A stretch of 64,000 nucleotides of DNA from Lyophyllum atratum (GCA_014905825.1 JACGCN010000007.1:2046001-2110000), one strand, 5' to 3'. Counted from the stretch's first letter, positions 21,658 through 32,750 are shown. Numbers and translations are program-made. Notes: a model not told the origin generated them from the sequence alone.

Positions 21658-24600
21658 ATGACTACGCCTACTACAAACAGTAACCCGCCGCTTTTCCCTG
21701 AAAATGAGAAGTTCGACGGAACAAACTTCGTCGGCTTCAAAGCCCGCATTCTCCTCGCTGCGAGACTCCGTGGTGCCATCGAATATCTCGAAGGCAAGAT
21801 CGAGAAACCCTCCCCACTTCCACTCGGTGCACTTCCACCCGAACCGACGATCTGGGAATCACACTCTCCATCGACCAATGAATGGAATAACCGAGACGCG
21901 TGGGTTGCCGCGTTAATCATCTACAACTGCAAGAACCCCATGGGGTACGGCATCAAAATGGACGGAACGGGCGCAGAAGCTTGGAAATCGCTTACCGCCA
22001 TATATGGTCTAACTGACGAGAACGCATCCGCCCTAGCCGAGCGTACCCTCCGAAACACAAAGCTCTCCGACAATGGGGACTTCACCGAACACATCACGCT
22101 CCTCCGCACCAGATGGATGATGGCTGTGGAGAAAGGAGCAAGGATCGACGATAAAGCGTTCCAGGCAATCGTCTTGGCGTCGCTTCCCAGGGATTGGAAT
22201 ATAATCGTGTCAGTCCTATACTCTGCGAGCACGTCGGCTGACGCTATAGCCACGTTAAATCTTCACTGGGAGCGGATCAAGGAACAGAACACACCTGCAC
22301 AAACCTCTGCGACCGCCCTCCAGATCAAAACATCGAATAAATCCAACCTAAAATGCATCAACACAAATTGCGGCCGTACCGGCCACACCATCGAGAATTG
22401 CTACTGGCCGGGAGGAGGGAAAGAAGGTCAGTTCCCTCCTCATTTTAGAAACCGCGGTCGAACCTCGAATACCGAGAAGACCCCCACACCGGCAAAACCG
22501 AACACCCCAACGGCCACCGCGAACATCGCGGACGCCACAACAGCGAACGCCACAGATAACACTTCCCGTGTCACATACGCCCTGATGGCGTCCACCAACA
22601 CGTTGCAGCACCCAGCCTATAACCTATCCCCAATCGGATCACATCCCACCGACACCTTACAGCACCCAGCCTACAACCTATCCCCAATCGAATCACAGCT
22701 CGTCCCCTCATCTATATTAGCGGGACACGCCGACGCCGTGGAAACCTACTTCGCCAACCCAGAAGAAACAAAGATAATGGCGGCGTCGAAACGACGACTC
22801 ACCTATGCCGATTCTGGAGCAAGTGATCACTGCTTCGTTGAACGAGCGGACTTCACCGAATACGTCGAATTTAACCCCCCCTTGTCCGGACAACCCGCGA
22901 ACCAGGGGGGATCGTTCAGGATCCTTGGGAAGGGAACGGTCACGAAATATGTAACAGTCGAGGGACACGAGACTGAACTTATATTCAGAAACGCTCTGCA
23001 CACCCCTGAATTATCCGCCAACCTCGTATCCATCGCCCAATTCGACAAAGCAGGGTTCTCAATCCACTTCTCAGGGGGCCGTGCCGCTTTCGTCGCCCCC
23101 GACGGTCGGCTCTTCATGATAGGGAAGGGATCTAGCGGTCTATACCTCCTCGAAACGAGTAGCTCGGCACCTCCACTCCCGGACTCCACGGTCCCCTTAA
23201 TTAAAGCGACCGCTACCAACAAATCGACGGCTGCTGCAATGGTGGCAAAATCCCTCGATAACCCGGTCCCAATAGACGTCTGGCACCGTCGCTTCGGGCA
23301 TGCAGGGGTGTCCGGAATCCGTGAACTCGCCAAGAAGAACCTCGTTGACGGCTTAAACTTTAAAGGCGACATGGAAGTTAAAGGGATTTGCGAAGACTGC
23401 ATATACGGCAAGCATACCGCTAGGCCCTATGATGGTACCGTTGTCCCGGAAGCTGATGCAAACGTCAAGGTGCATATCGACCTGTGGGGCCCTTCAACCG
23501 TGAGTTCCCTGGGTGGTGCCCTGTACATGATGCTCTGCGTCGATGGGGGAACAATCCGGATGATGGGTTTCTTTCTCTCAAGGAAAGACGCTGGAACGAC
23601 ACTTACGGCTTTTGAAATCTACCACAAGGAATCCGAGCGACAGACAGGGAAGAAGTTGAAGAGTGTAAGAATAGACGCGGGAAGAGAATGGTTTAATGAC
23701 CTATGGCGTAATTACTGCCAGACGCATGGGATCATTCTAGAATTCAGCACCCCTTACGCACATGGCCAAAACGGATTGGTTGAACGCTGTATACGCACCG
23801 TTATAGAAGGTGTGCGATGCATGCTTGCCGACAGCGGCCTCCCGAAGTTCCTCTGGGCAGAAGCCGCTACCACCACCATCTACCTCCGGAATAGACTCCC
23901 ATCCTCTCGACACCCTGGAATAGTCCCCGAACACAAATGGACAGGAAAGCGACAGGGTGTCGCACATCTGCGACCTTTCGGCTGTGACGCGTTTGCCAAG
24001 ATCCCGGAGGAACTGGTTACTTCAAAATTAGACCCTCGATCGATCAAGTATGTCATGATCGGGTATTCACAAAACGGATACAAATTATTTGATCGCCACA
24101 CCCGAGCAATCATCACCAGTCGCGATGTCATATTCGAGGAAGGAATGGGACACAGGGCGTTGACTGTCTACGAAGACGATGATCTACTGGGTTCCGAGGT
24201 ACCACCCGTAAACACCTCCACCCCGCCCATCATACATGCGAAGCAACCTGTAGCCGCACGGGTCCGAGACACTGATGGGCCGCTACACCCGGTGCCTGAT
24301 CCATCCGCCTCGGTCCCTGAGCCGGTACCTAACCGAGATACCGATGCCCCGCATGCCGCGGTACCGGCACCTCCACTCCGGCGTTCCTCACGTCTTGTGA
24401 ACGCAAACCCATCCTCTGCGATTATTGCAGCGCGTGAGACCCTGGCCAACGAAGAAAGCGCACGGGCTGCTGGGGAAGACTGGGCATCCAACAAGACACG
24501 CCCAAGCGCTCTCCTCGCCGGCAGCGCCCACGCTTACCTCACATCCCTTGATTCCACCACATCCTCCGACACATATGTCCCCAAGCATTATGGAGAAGCC

Positions 24601-26157
24601 ATGCAGCGCCCGGACCTCTGGGTCCCACCCATGGAGGCCGAGCTCGAAGTCTTACAATCCCGTGAAGTCTTTCGTTTGGTGGATGAATCCGATGTGCCGG
24701 AGGGAAAGAAGATAATTGGCTGTATGTGGGTATACGCCAACAAATACGATGCCGACGGCAACATCACCAAACGGAAGGCACGACTCGTTGCGAAAGGTTA
24801 CACGCAGATACATGGGGAGGATTATGACGAAACCTACGCTGCCGTCGTACGTTTGGAATCTATTCGGATTACTGTCGCCGTTGCCGCGAGGCTGGGACTC
24901 CGCCTGTGGCAGATTGATTTTGTATCCGCCTATCTCAACAGCGTAAACCGACACGTTGTATACATGCGCACTCCGCCAGGGCTTCGAGGGGGGGAGGGGA
25001 AGGTTTGCCTTCTCCTCAAAACCCTTTACGGAATGATGCAAGGAGGCTACGATTGGTGGCATACCCTCAACGCATGCTACAACAAACTCGGCTACATTCA
25101 ATCACGGGCCGACAGCTGTGTTCGGTCTAGACTAATCGAAAACGAGCGGACCATAACCAACACATACACCGACGACACCATCGGCGCGTCATCTACCACC
25201 AAAGGTGAAAAACAAGCAAAAGACGAACTAGCCGCCGAATACGAAACGAAGGATATGGGGGAGTTGAAGTTTGTCCTAGGAATGCGCGTCGACCGAGACC
25301 ATGAAACCGGCGCCATCTCCCTTTCCCAACGAAAATATCTCGAACGCGTCCTCGAACGGTTCGGGATGGCCGACTGTAACGCACACAACACTCCATTACC
25401 AACAGGAATTCAACTCGTCGAATCACCATCCCCACAACCTGAAGCCGATAAAATCTTCATGCGAGATAAACCCTACCGAGAGGTACTTGGATCGGTGATG
25501 TGGGCTCAGGTCGCGACGCGCCCTGATCTATCCTATTCAGTCGGACTACTGGCTCGTTTTCAGTCGAATCCCGGACCAGCACATTGGCACGCTCTCCTAC
25601 ATGTTCTAGGATACATTAAAGGGACCCTGGACTACCGTCTCACATACTCAAAGGAGGAAGAACTTAAACCCATCGGATACGTTGACGCGGATTACGGGGG
25701 AGATCTGGACACGCGTAGATCGACAGGAGGTTACGTTTTTATGATGGCTGGAGGCCCAGTCTCTTGGAGTTCGAAACGGCAAAATACCGTCGCACTATCA
25801 ACAACCGAAGCCGAATACATGGCTCTCACCCGGGGAGCGCAACAGGCGCTTTGGATACATAACTTCCTGTTAGAAATTGACTTAGCCCAAGCACTTCCCG
25901 CTACCATCCGTGTCGACAACACTTCGGCAATCTCGCTCGCCCAATCAACTAAAGGTCATTCCCGCGCGAAGCATATCGACATCCGCCATCACTATGTCCG
26001 CGAACGCGTCCAAGAAAAAGACATCGAAGTCATCCATATCCCTACCACCGAAAATCCCGCCGACATATTTACAAAACCCCTTTCACGTGTCATTCACGAA
26101 CATATGGTCGACATCCTCAATCTCAACAAAAGCCGTACCCGTCAGGGGGAGTGTTAG
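21658..26157 (+). CDS. Copia Gag-Pol polyprotein
   Basis: A single 1499-codon frame from an ATG 113 bp inside the left LTR, overlapping the first bases of the right LTR. Order of parts: Gag (about residues 1-300) with a CCHC knuckle at residue 233, spaced C-x4-C-x4-H-x4-C instead of the usual C-x2-C; a 17-residue tandem repeat near residues 314-348 (LQHPAYNLSPI twice); aspartic protease YADSGASDH with Asp385; the HHCC integrase finger starting at His543; integrase core D608, D673, E709 (35 residues between the last two); reverse transcriptase with Y-T-D-D at 1170-1173 (many Copia elements have YVDD); RNase H starting YVDADYGG near 1341. Gag and Pol share one frame with no visible frameshift signal, so processing would be proteolytic. 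No stop or frameshift was seen. Confidence 0.97.
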   Translation: MTTPTTNSNPPLFPENEKFDGTNFVGFKARILLAARLRGAIEYLEGKIEKPSPLPLGALPPEPTIWESHSPSTNEWNNRDAWVAALIIYNCKNPMGYGIKMDGTGAEAWKSLTAIYGLTDENASALAERTLRNTKLSDNGDFTEHITLLRTRWMMAVEKGARIDDKAFQAIVLASLPRDWNIIVSVLYSASTSADAIATLNLHWERIKEQNTPAQTSATALQIKTSNKSNLKCINTNCGRTGHTIENCYWPGGGKEGQFPPHFRNRGRTSNTEKTPTPAKPNTPTATANIADATTANATDNTSRVTYALMASTNTLQHPAYNLSPIGSHPTDTLQHPAYNLSPIESQLVPSSILAGHADAVETYFANPEETKIMAASKRRLTYADSGASDHCFVERADFTEYVEFNPPLSGQPANQGGSFRILGKGTVTKYVTVEGHETELIFRNALHTPELSANLVSIAQFDKAGFSIHFSGGRAAFVAPDGRLFMIGKGSSGLYLLETSSSAPPLPDSTVPLIKATATNKSTAAAMVAKSLDNPVPIDVWHRRFGHAGVSGIRELAKKNLVDGLNFKGDMEVKGICEDCIYGKHTARPYDGTVVPEADANVKVHIDLWGPSTVSSLGGALYMMLCVDGGTIRMMGFFLSRKDAGTTLTAFEIYHKESERQTGKKLKSVRIDAGREWFNDLWRNYCQTHGIILEFSTPYAHGQNGLVERCIRTVIEGVRCMLADSGLPKFLWAEAATTTIYLRNRLPSSRHPGIVPEHKWTGKRQGVAHLRPFGCDAFAKIPEELVTSKLDPRSIKYVMIGYSQNGYKLFDRHTRAIITSRDVIFEEGMGHRALTVYEDDDLLGSEVPPVNTSTPPIIHAKQPVAARVRDTDGPLHPVPDPSASVPEPVPNRDTDAPHAAVPAPPLRRSSRLVNANPSSAIIAARETLANEESARAAGEDWASNKTRPSALLAGSAHAYLTSLDSTTSSDTYVPKHYGEAMQRPDLWVPPMEAELEVLQSREVFRLVDESDVPEGKKIIGCMWVYANKYDADGNITKRKARLVAKGYTQIHGEDYDETYAAVVRLESIRITVAVAARLGLRLWQIDFVSAYLNSVNRHVVYMRTPPGLRGGEGKVCLLLKTLYGMMQGGYDWWHTLNACYNKLGYIQSRADSCVRSRLIENERTITNTYTDDTIGASSTTKGEKQAKDELAAEYETKDMGELKFVLGMRVDRDHETGAISLSQRKYLERVLERFGMADCNAHNTPLPTGIQLVESPSPQPEADKIFMRDKPYREVLGSVMWAQVATRPDLSYSVGLLARFQSNPGPAHWHALLHVLGYIKGTLDYRLTYSKEEELKPIGYVDADYGGDLDTRRSTGGYVFMMAGGPVSWSSKRQNTVALSTTEAEYMALTRGAQQALWIHNFLLEIDLAQALPATIRVDNTSAISLAQSTKGHSRAKHIDIRHHYVRERVQEKDIEVIHIPTTENPADIFTKPLSRVIHEHMVDILNLNKSRTRQGEC
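26144..26151 (+). promoter_or_regulatory. Polypurine tract
   Basis: AGGGGGAG directly abuts the TG of the right LTR, the expected site of plus-strand DNA priming. It overlaps the last codons of gag-pol. Confidence 0.8.
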
Positions 26158-26448
26158 AAGTGTGACTTGGCACAGGCCGCCTCAAGTATGACGCACCGAG
26201 GACTGCCGACCCGCGTGATCGGTAAGCATACCGATCATGTTACTAATATTAGAGTTCCGTCTTCTCGATGCTGAAGCATCGAGATAATTTTCCTATTCAT
26301 TCGTTTTCATATACTTACCAACCACTTACAATTTTAGTTACAATTTTCATAGAAAATTTACTTATAGAAAACTATATAAACTGTACGTCGAGTACAGGAA
26401 TATCACTCGTTTACCACACAACGTGCCTACCCCCTACAAACTTTAACA
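26152..26448 (+). repeat. Right (3') LTR
   Basis: 297 bp, identical to the left LTR except for T at 26272. It carries the same two inverted repeats and TATA box. Confidence 0.97.
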
Positions 26449-26453
26449 TGTCC
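26449..26453. repeat. Target-site duplication TGTCC, right
   Basis: Matches 21243-21247 exactly. Confidence 0.9.
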
Positions 26454-26680
26454 GCATAGCTCTGGAACGCGGCTAAGCACCTATAAACTCAGAGCCCAGT
26501 TTCTACGTATATTGAGACTGTCGCCTATACGACGCTCACAGATATAGGACGAAGCTTTGAATGTTGGGGTCCTGTGCTCTTGTCCGGGACGAGCTCTCGT
26601 GCGTCTTCTTTCCTTCTTCTTTTCGCTTATTCTTTACATGGCGGCGCTCCTTGGTTCCTCTCAGCTGCGCCCGCTTGTTC
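26454..26680 (+). repeat. Diverged direct repeat, right copy
   Basis: Homologous to 21061-21247. It starts GCATAGCTCTGGAACGCGG against ACATAGCTCTCTCCAACGCGG on the left and continues past the point where the left copy is cut by the element, with a small insertion near 26600-26650. Confidence 0.75.
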
Positions 26681-27087
26681 CATCCATCGGTGCGAATTCT
26701 CGCGATCCGGCGGGACCCCCACGTATCTTTGTTCTGTCCCCAAATTCACGTTTATGAGGACATCCGAGTGTCCAAGTCATATTATCACTTTGTTTTTCTT
26801 GACGCCTCACCGTGTATCCTCTTCGCGCTGCTGTATGCTGTGGGGCTACCAATCTGAACAGCTATGATCTCCGACGCTCTGTCAAACTTCGTGCTCTACC
26901 TGCGTCATATCAGGTCTAATGCCGTACCCCCTCACGATCGAGGCGTAGCCTTATTTTTTCTACCTACCTGGTCTCTGACTCTCGCCGCAAAGTGTGAGGA
27001 TACCGCACATCCCCTCTCGGTAGATGCCCTTCAAACGTCTTGCCGGTCCCCTGGTGCGAGTTCTGACCACACGAGAGATTTTCCTGA

Positions 27088-28596
27088 TAAGATAGGGCCC
27101 AGGTAAAACGCGCAAACGTCACGTGATTTTGCGTGATTTTGCGTGACAATGGACGAAAATCTTAATGGCCTCCGCAAATGGATATAAACCGGAAAACTGA
27201 CCGCATAGCCTTCTAGATATAGCAAATAAAAAGGAGGCTATGGGGCCGAATTTTTAATTTTGTCCCGTTTGCAAAGGCCATTAAGAAAATGCCGCCAAAA
27301 ACTGCCATTTACGGGACTGATCAGTGGATGTGGGCACATTTGACGCGTCCCCGCAAGTGAAAGACATAGTCAAGGCTTGAAGTAGTCATTATGAAGACAC
27401 TCTAACAGTGGCTCATCACACAGGGCAAGGCAACAGGCTGTACCATGCTGAGGCCTTAGGCGGCAGAGTAGACAAAAGGCTCTTATCATGACTTTGCATG
27501 GCAAAACTTGTCTCCATATAAATGGACCGACACCCCCGCTATCCTCGCATTCTCTGGTACGGGAAAATCTACCTATATAATACCTATCAGCCTTGCAAGA
27601 CACTCGTGCCGCTCTAAGGAATTCGGGGGGCTGTCATGACATGTAACAGATATTCACGATACAAAAAGTGACAGGGGATCGAGTAGGTGGGAAATGAAGG
27701 GGCTTTGGTGCAAATATGGGGCAACTGCGTGTGTGCGTCGCGCATGGGTGTTCTCGGATAGGTCCCGGACGCGTCCTTAATGAGATTGTCACAGCAGTGT
27801 AACACCACGTGATGTTTGCGCGTTTTAAGATAGGGCCCAGGTAAAACGCGCAAACGTCACGTGATTTTGCGTGATTTTGCGTGACAATGGACGAAAATCT
27901 TAATGGCCTCCGCAAATGGATATAAACCGGAAACTGACCGCATAGCCTTCTAGATATAGCAAATAAAAAGGAGGCTATGGGGCCGAATTTTTAATTTTGT
28001 CCCGTTTGCAAAGGCCATTAAGAAAATGCCGCCAAAAACTGCCATTTACGGGACTGATCAGTGGATGTGGGCACATTTGACGCGTCCCCGCAAGTGAAAG
28101 ACATAGTCAAGGCTTGAAGTAGTCATTATGAAGACACTCTAACAGTGGCTCATCACACAGGGCAAGGCAACAGGCTGTACCATGCTGAGGCCTTAGGCGG
28201 CAGAGTAGACAAAAGGCTCTTATCATGACTTTGCATGGCAAAACTTGTCTCCATATAAATGGACCGACACCCCCGCTATCCTCGCATTCTCTGGTACGGG
28301 AAAATCTACCTATATAATACCTATCAGCCTTGCAAGACACTCGTGCCGCTCTAAGGAATTCGGGGGGCTGTCATGACATGTAACAGATATTCACGATACA
28401 AAAAGTGACAGGGGATCGAGTAGGTGGGAAATGAAGGGGCTTTGGTGCAAATATGGGGCAACTGCGTGTGTGCGTCGCGCATGGGTGTTCTCGGATAGGT
28501 CCCGGACGCGTCCTTAATGAGATTGTCACAGCAGTGTAACACCACGTGATGTTTGCGCGTTTTACCTGGGCCCTATCTTACCTGGGCCCTATCTTA
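27088..28596. mobile_element. Non-autonomous TIR DNA transposon, head-to-tail dimer
   Basis: The unit 27090-27827 (738 bp) is followed at once by a nearly identical unit 27828-28564 (737 bp; one A lost in the run near 27930). The left end AGATAGGGCCCAGG, then TAAAACGCGCAAACGTCACGTG, is matched in inverted orientation at the right end, giving a TIR of about 36 bp with one mismatch. TA dinucleotides flank both outer ends (27088-27089 and 28595-28596), as for Tc1/mariner-type insertion. The 14-bp terminal block occurs twice at the right end (28565-28578 and 28581-28594, separated by TA) but only once at the inner junction. The small open frames inside are duplicated with the element and resemble no transposase, so the element would be mobilised in trans. 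Confidence 0.85.
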
Positions 28597-29277
28597 CAAG
28601 AAGCCGATCATATGTATGATGTCGTTATGTGTTAGATGACCTGCTGACCCTGCTGGTATGATATTGCACTATGCCTCCGAGTCCGGATCTACGACCTTGC
28701 CACCATCTGCTGTCATGAAGCGATGACGCAGTCGTGTAATGCGTAAACCTCTTAGAGTCTCAATTCCGCCAAAGGCTCACGACCTGTATCCGAAGAAGTT
28801 GCACTATCTAGGGAATTTTGTGATCTACGCGAGATTTGATGACCTTGATTTGTCGATTATTTTCATGTCACGCGCCAGCACGCGCCTCGACTTCCGACAT
28901 CCTGCTCTTACTCTCAACGTCAGCTGTGGCTTCAAGCCTGCCTTTGCAACGGTCTGAGAATGTACGAATTCAGTATCTCATAACGACCTCTACGGTGCAG
29001 AATGCCCTCCATCTACCCTCGGCTTGTCTCGGGGCCCGTTATTCGGCCACATAGCATCAATCATCGCTGCAAATTTGATCGCGAAGAACAAACGACTCGT
29101 AGCCACCTGTTTTGGTCTTGTGCACTGCTATGCCTGTCAAAAAGAAGCATTGATGGGGTGGAGATGGTACTTAAGCGAAGGTACTTGATGTCGAACTCTT
29201 GACCGAGCCCGCTGGTAAGTCTCTGCGAACCCCACTGATACACCAACCACTGACCCCGAAAAATTACAGATTTTCGG
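28597..29277. other. Intergenic upstream of the GH3 gene
   Basis: No gene supported. It must contain the promoter of the beta-glucosidase gene; no clear TATA box was found close to its ATG. Confidence 0.4.
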
Positions 29278-32200
29278 ATGCTACTTCCAACTTCCTTATT
29301 TCTGGCGAGTTTATTATTCACCGAAAGCAATGCCTTTACGCTAAGTACGCACAATCCGCAGTCGTTTTCTCTGATTGGCTTACGTTGCTCTCGTTGTCAG
29401 GATCTTGGGACGATAGCAATGCCTTAGCGATTGCAAAGGTCGCTCAGATGACATTAGACGAGAAGCTTGGGATAGTGACTGGGACTGGGCAGTTGAGCTC
29501 AAAGCGTACGTCTAACCAACCCCCTTGATGTTTCGAACTTGGAGTCTGATACGCAGCTAGGCCGATGCGTTGGCGATACGACCGCCGTTTCGCGGCTCGG
29601 TATTCCTTCGTTTTGCTTCAACGACGGCCCGGCGGGGGTACGGCTCAGTAAAGGCGTGACGGGCTTTCCGTCCGGGATCAACACCGCGTCGACGTTCAGT
29701 CGGAGACTCATGCGAGCGAGGGGCCAGGCGATGGGAGAGGAGTTTCGGGGGAAGGGCATCCAGTACGTCTCCAGCCACGGACGTCACGATTGAAGGCTTA
29801 TGTTGCGTCTGTAGCGTGTTCCTAGGGCCTTCCATGGATATTGTTGGTCGTGTTTCTCTCATGCCCGCTGTCTTGGACCAACTAACTGTTGACAGATGCG
29901 GAATCCGAAAGCTGGTCGAGGATGGGAGAGGTGCGCGTCGAATCATGCCTACCGATATATTCACTAATCCGAATCCAGTTTCGGACCCGATCCCTATCTG
30001 AATGGAGAAGGCGCCTTTGAGACGATTACCGGAGTGCAAAGCGTGGGTGTCCAAGCATGCGCGAAACACCTGATCGCGAATAATCAGGAACATTGGCGTT
30101 ACGGTCTCTCCGCGAATGTAGATGACCGAACGCTCAATGAAATATACTGGTATCCATTCCTTCGGAGTATCGAGGTGAATACTGCTATACGTTGAGATAC
30201 TGTCGTCGTGGTTGAATGACTTCATAGGCCGGAGTCGCGTCCGTGATGTGTGCTTACAACCGGTTCAATGGGACGTCGAGCTGCCATAATGCTGGATTAC
30301 TTGGGCCTAACGGGCTCCTACAGCGGGACGGTTTCAAGGGTACGTACATCACTACCTTTCCTTTGGTCTCATTCTCACCGAAGATTCCGACAGGCTATGT
30401 GGTGAGTGACTGGGGAGCAACACACGATTCGGCCGCGGAGAACGCCAATGCTGGACTTGATATGGAACAGCCTGGAGACTACATTGTAATTGGCACGTGT
30501 TTTACCTCACCCTTTGGAACTGTATTCCCATTCTGCGCGCAGGCGGTGGTTCGTTCAACTCCCTAACCAGTGGACTGAAAGGTGCCGTGAACAGCGGCGA
30601 AGTCACGACCGGGGTATGAAAATGTTTTTCTTTTTGTATCCATGTCTTGAAAGGGAAACAGAGGCTCAATCAAATGGTTACACGGATCCTCGCTCCCTGG
30701 TATCGATTTGGACAGGATTCTGTGAGTTCAAATTGTGCAACAACACAGCCTCGGACTACCAATGACCATACTGTATAGGGATACCCTCCCGTCAACTACG
30801 ACGCTCAGCATTCTGATGGATCGGGACCCCTCAACCTGGGCGTATCCGTTCGAAGCGATGCCCATACAGCGCTCGTGCGTGAGATTGCTTCAGCATCCGC
30901 TGTCCTCTTGAAGAATAATCGCACCACTACCACCGGTACGCCGTCTGGGTCGACAATCAGGGGGTTACCCGTAGATGCCTCGAGGATCAAGTCTATGGCC
31001 GTCATTGGTCAAGATGCAAAGCTGCCAAATCTGAAGTGCAATGATCTGAACGAGTGTAACGATGGGACTATGTCTATAGGGTATGTCACCTCTACGAAGT
31101 CAAACATTTCGTGCAGTTCTGACCTGCCGGTTCGAAGGTGGGGTTCTGGGTCGAATTCACTTGAATTTATTGTACCTCCCATCGACGCTATCACTGCCTT
31201 CGTTGGGACCAAGGCTGCGATTACGACATCCTTATCAAATGATCTGACTGCAGGCGTCAACGCTGCGAACGGAAAAGATGTAGCCTTCGTATTCGTCAAC
31301 GCGTAAGTGGTTGCTCCCTTCATAACCAATCCCTTCTTGACACTGACAATGTTCGCCCTCAGGATGAGCGGAGAACTTGGCGCCTACGATACCGTGGTTG
31401 GAAACCAAGGTGATAGGAACGATTTAGATCTATGGTGGAAAGGTGGCAGCCTGGTTCGTCCGCGTTGAAGTCTTTCTGTCTCTTCAATATTGAGCTCCAG
31501 ATAACAGGTTGAGGAAGTAGCTGCTGTTTGCAACAATACGATTGCTATAATTCACTCCGTCGGACCAATCCATCTGGGATGGAATATTCATCCCAACATT
31601 ACCGGAATCATCTACGCCGGGGCTCCCGGCGAACAGACTGGTCCTTCGATTGTAGACGTTCTGTATGGCAAATACAATCCCAGCGGGCGACTTCCTTTCG
31701 GTATCGCCGATGTCAGTATCTGATTATAGTTTCATGTCTTGTTTAGTCACTGATAGCTTCCTTCAGAACGAGAGCGATTATGGTACTACTATCATTTACA
31801 ACAGCCTCGGTTTCCCAGAGGTGAGTTCGGTCAGTGGCTGTGGGGAACCTTGATCTCAACAACGACGTCGATGCTAGATCCCATACACTGAGAAGCTTCT
31901 TCTCGACTATCGCTACATGGACTCGAAGAACATTACTCCCCGATTCGAGTTCGGTTTCGGACTTTCCTATACCACATTTAACTACTCCTCGTTATCCATC
32001 ATTGCATCCGGGACCTCACAGGTTATCAAGTTCACGGTAGCAAATACTGGTGCATTTGCGGGCACAGAGATACCGCAGGTCTACCTTGCGTATCCTGCGA
32101 GTGCAGGAGAACCAAAGAAGGTTTTAAGAGGGTTCGAAGAAGTCATCCTGGGTGTTGGGGCGAGTTCGTTCGTGAGTATCACCCTGAGCACAAGGGACAT

Positions 32201-32366
32201 GAGGTAGGCCGCCGGTCATTTGTTGGTTTCTGACGGGTAGCTGATCAATCATTACGCTCGCAGTATTTGGGATACCCCGAGCCAGAAATGGGTTCGGCCT
32301 ACAGGAACATTCACGGTCTTTGTAGGGGCGTCGATCAGAGATATCAGATTGACTGGATCGTTCTAG
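29278..32366 (+). CDS. Secreted GH3 beta-glucosidase
   Basis: Seventeen exons join in phase to give 739 residues: 29278-29344, 29401-29505, 29561-29762, 29815-29842, 29896-29930, 29979-30174, 30228-30339, 30394-30492, 30543-30613, 30662-30721, 30779-31080, 31138-31302, 31363-31453, 31508-31711, 31767-31820, 31878-32203 and 32264-32366. A signal peptide ([19 protein letters not shown]) precedes the GH3 N-terminal barrel ([32 protein letters not shown]) with nucleophile Asp254 in VVSDWGATH. The GH3 C-terminal domain follows ([31 protein letters not shown]), then a fibronectin-III-like end starting near [10 protein letters not shown]. It would release glucose from beta-linked oligosaccharides outside the cell. 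Intron 8 reads in phase only with a GC donor (30493-30542); with a GT donor at 30486 the frame breaks. Confidence 0.92.
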
Positions 32367-32482
32367 CCTAGCGGACGTGTAATGCATGAGACGTTGGAAG
32401 ATAAACCCACATTTACTGCTCCAACAGTTGACTCGAGCATCGCGAGCCTATATTCTGCCAAGGACATCACCCTCCTGTGCTT

Positions 32483-32750
32483 TCAACTTTGGTCATATAT
32501 TCGAGGATAATTCCCGATCAAGACTAGATACTGCACGCCGATGGCCAAATAATACACCACTCTCCACGAGGCAGACTCTGCGATGATTACAGCTGGGACT
32601 CTTGCGATGAGAATGCCGAAGAGAAGGCCTGAGAGAACCACAGATATTGCTGTCGCTTGCCGGTCAGGAGGGGCGAGGTCGGTTGCAAGGGGGCTTTTCG
32701 TCGCCCTTCGATTGAGACGGATGCTGGCCACGATATAATGTATTGCTGCC
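32483..32750 (-). pseudogene. MFS transporter remnant
   Basis: A minus-strand stretch reads DLAPPDRQATAISVVLSG, then LLFGILIARV and SASWRVVYYLAIGVQYLVL. This resembles two membrane segments and the connecting loop of a drug/sugar-type major facilitator transporter. The frame lacks the other ten or so helices and stops at 32483. Upstream minus-strand sequence to 33.4 kb contains only short frames that do not restore the protein. It is a fragment, probably left by deletion. Confidence 0.6.

Larger units (their letters stand above)
21248..26448 (+). mobile_element. Complete Ty1/Copia LTR retrotransposon
   Basis: A 5201-bp element with two 297-bp LTRs (21248-21544 and 26152-26448), ends TGTTAG...TTTAACA, and TGTCC target duplications. 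One uninterrupted gag-pol frame fills the interior. Comparing the LTRs base by base, I found one difference (C at 21368, T at 26272), so insertion was recent. The order integrase, reverse transcriptase, RNase H marks it as Copia rather than Gypsy. A purine tract precedes the right LTR. All parts needed for autonomous movement appear intact. It interrupts a diverged tandem repeat rather than a recognisable intact gene. Confidence 0.97.

Noticed and set aside
27370..28340. Identical 77-codon minus-strand frames at 27370 and 28107
   Set aside because: Identity follows from the transposon dimer; the frame resembles no transposase.
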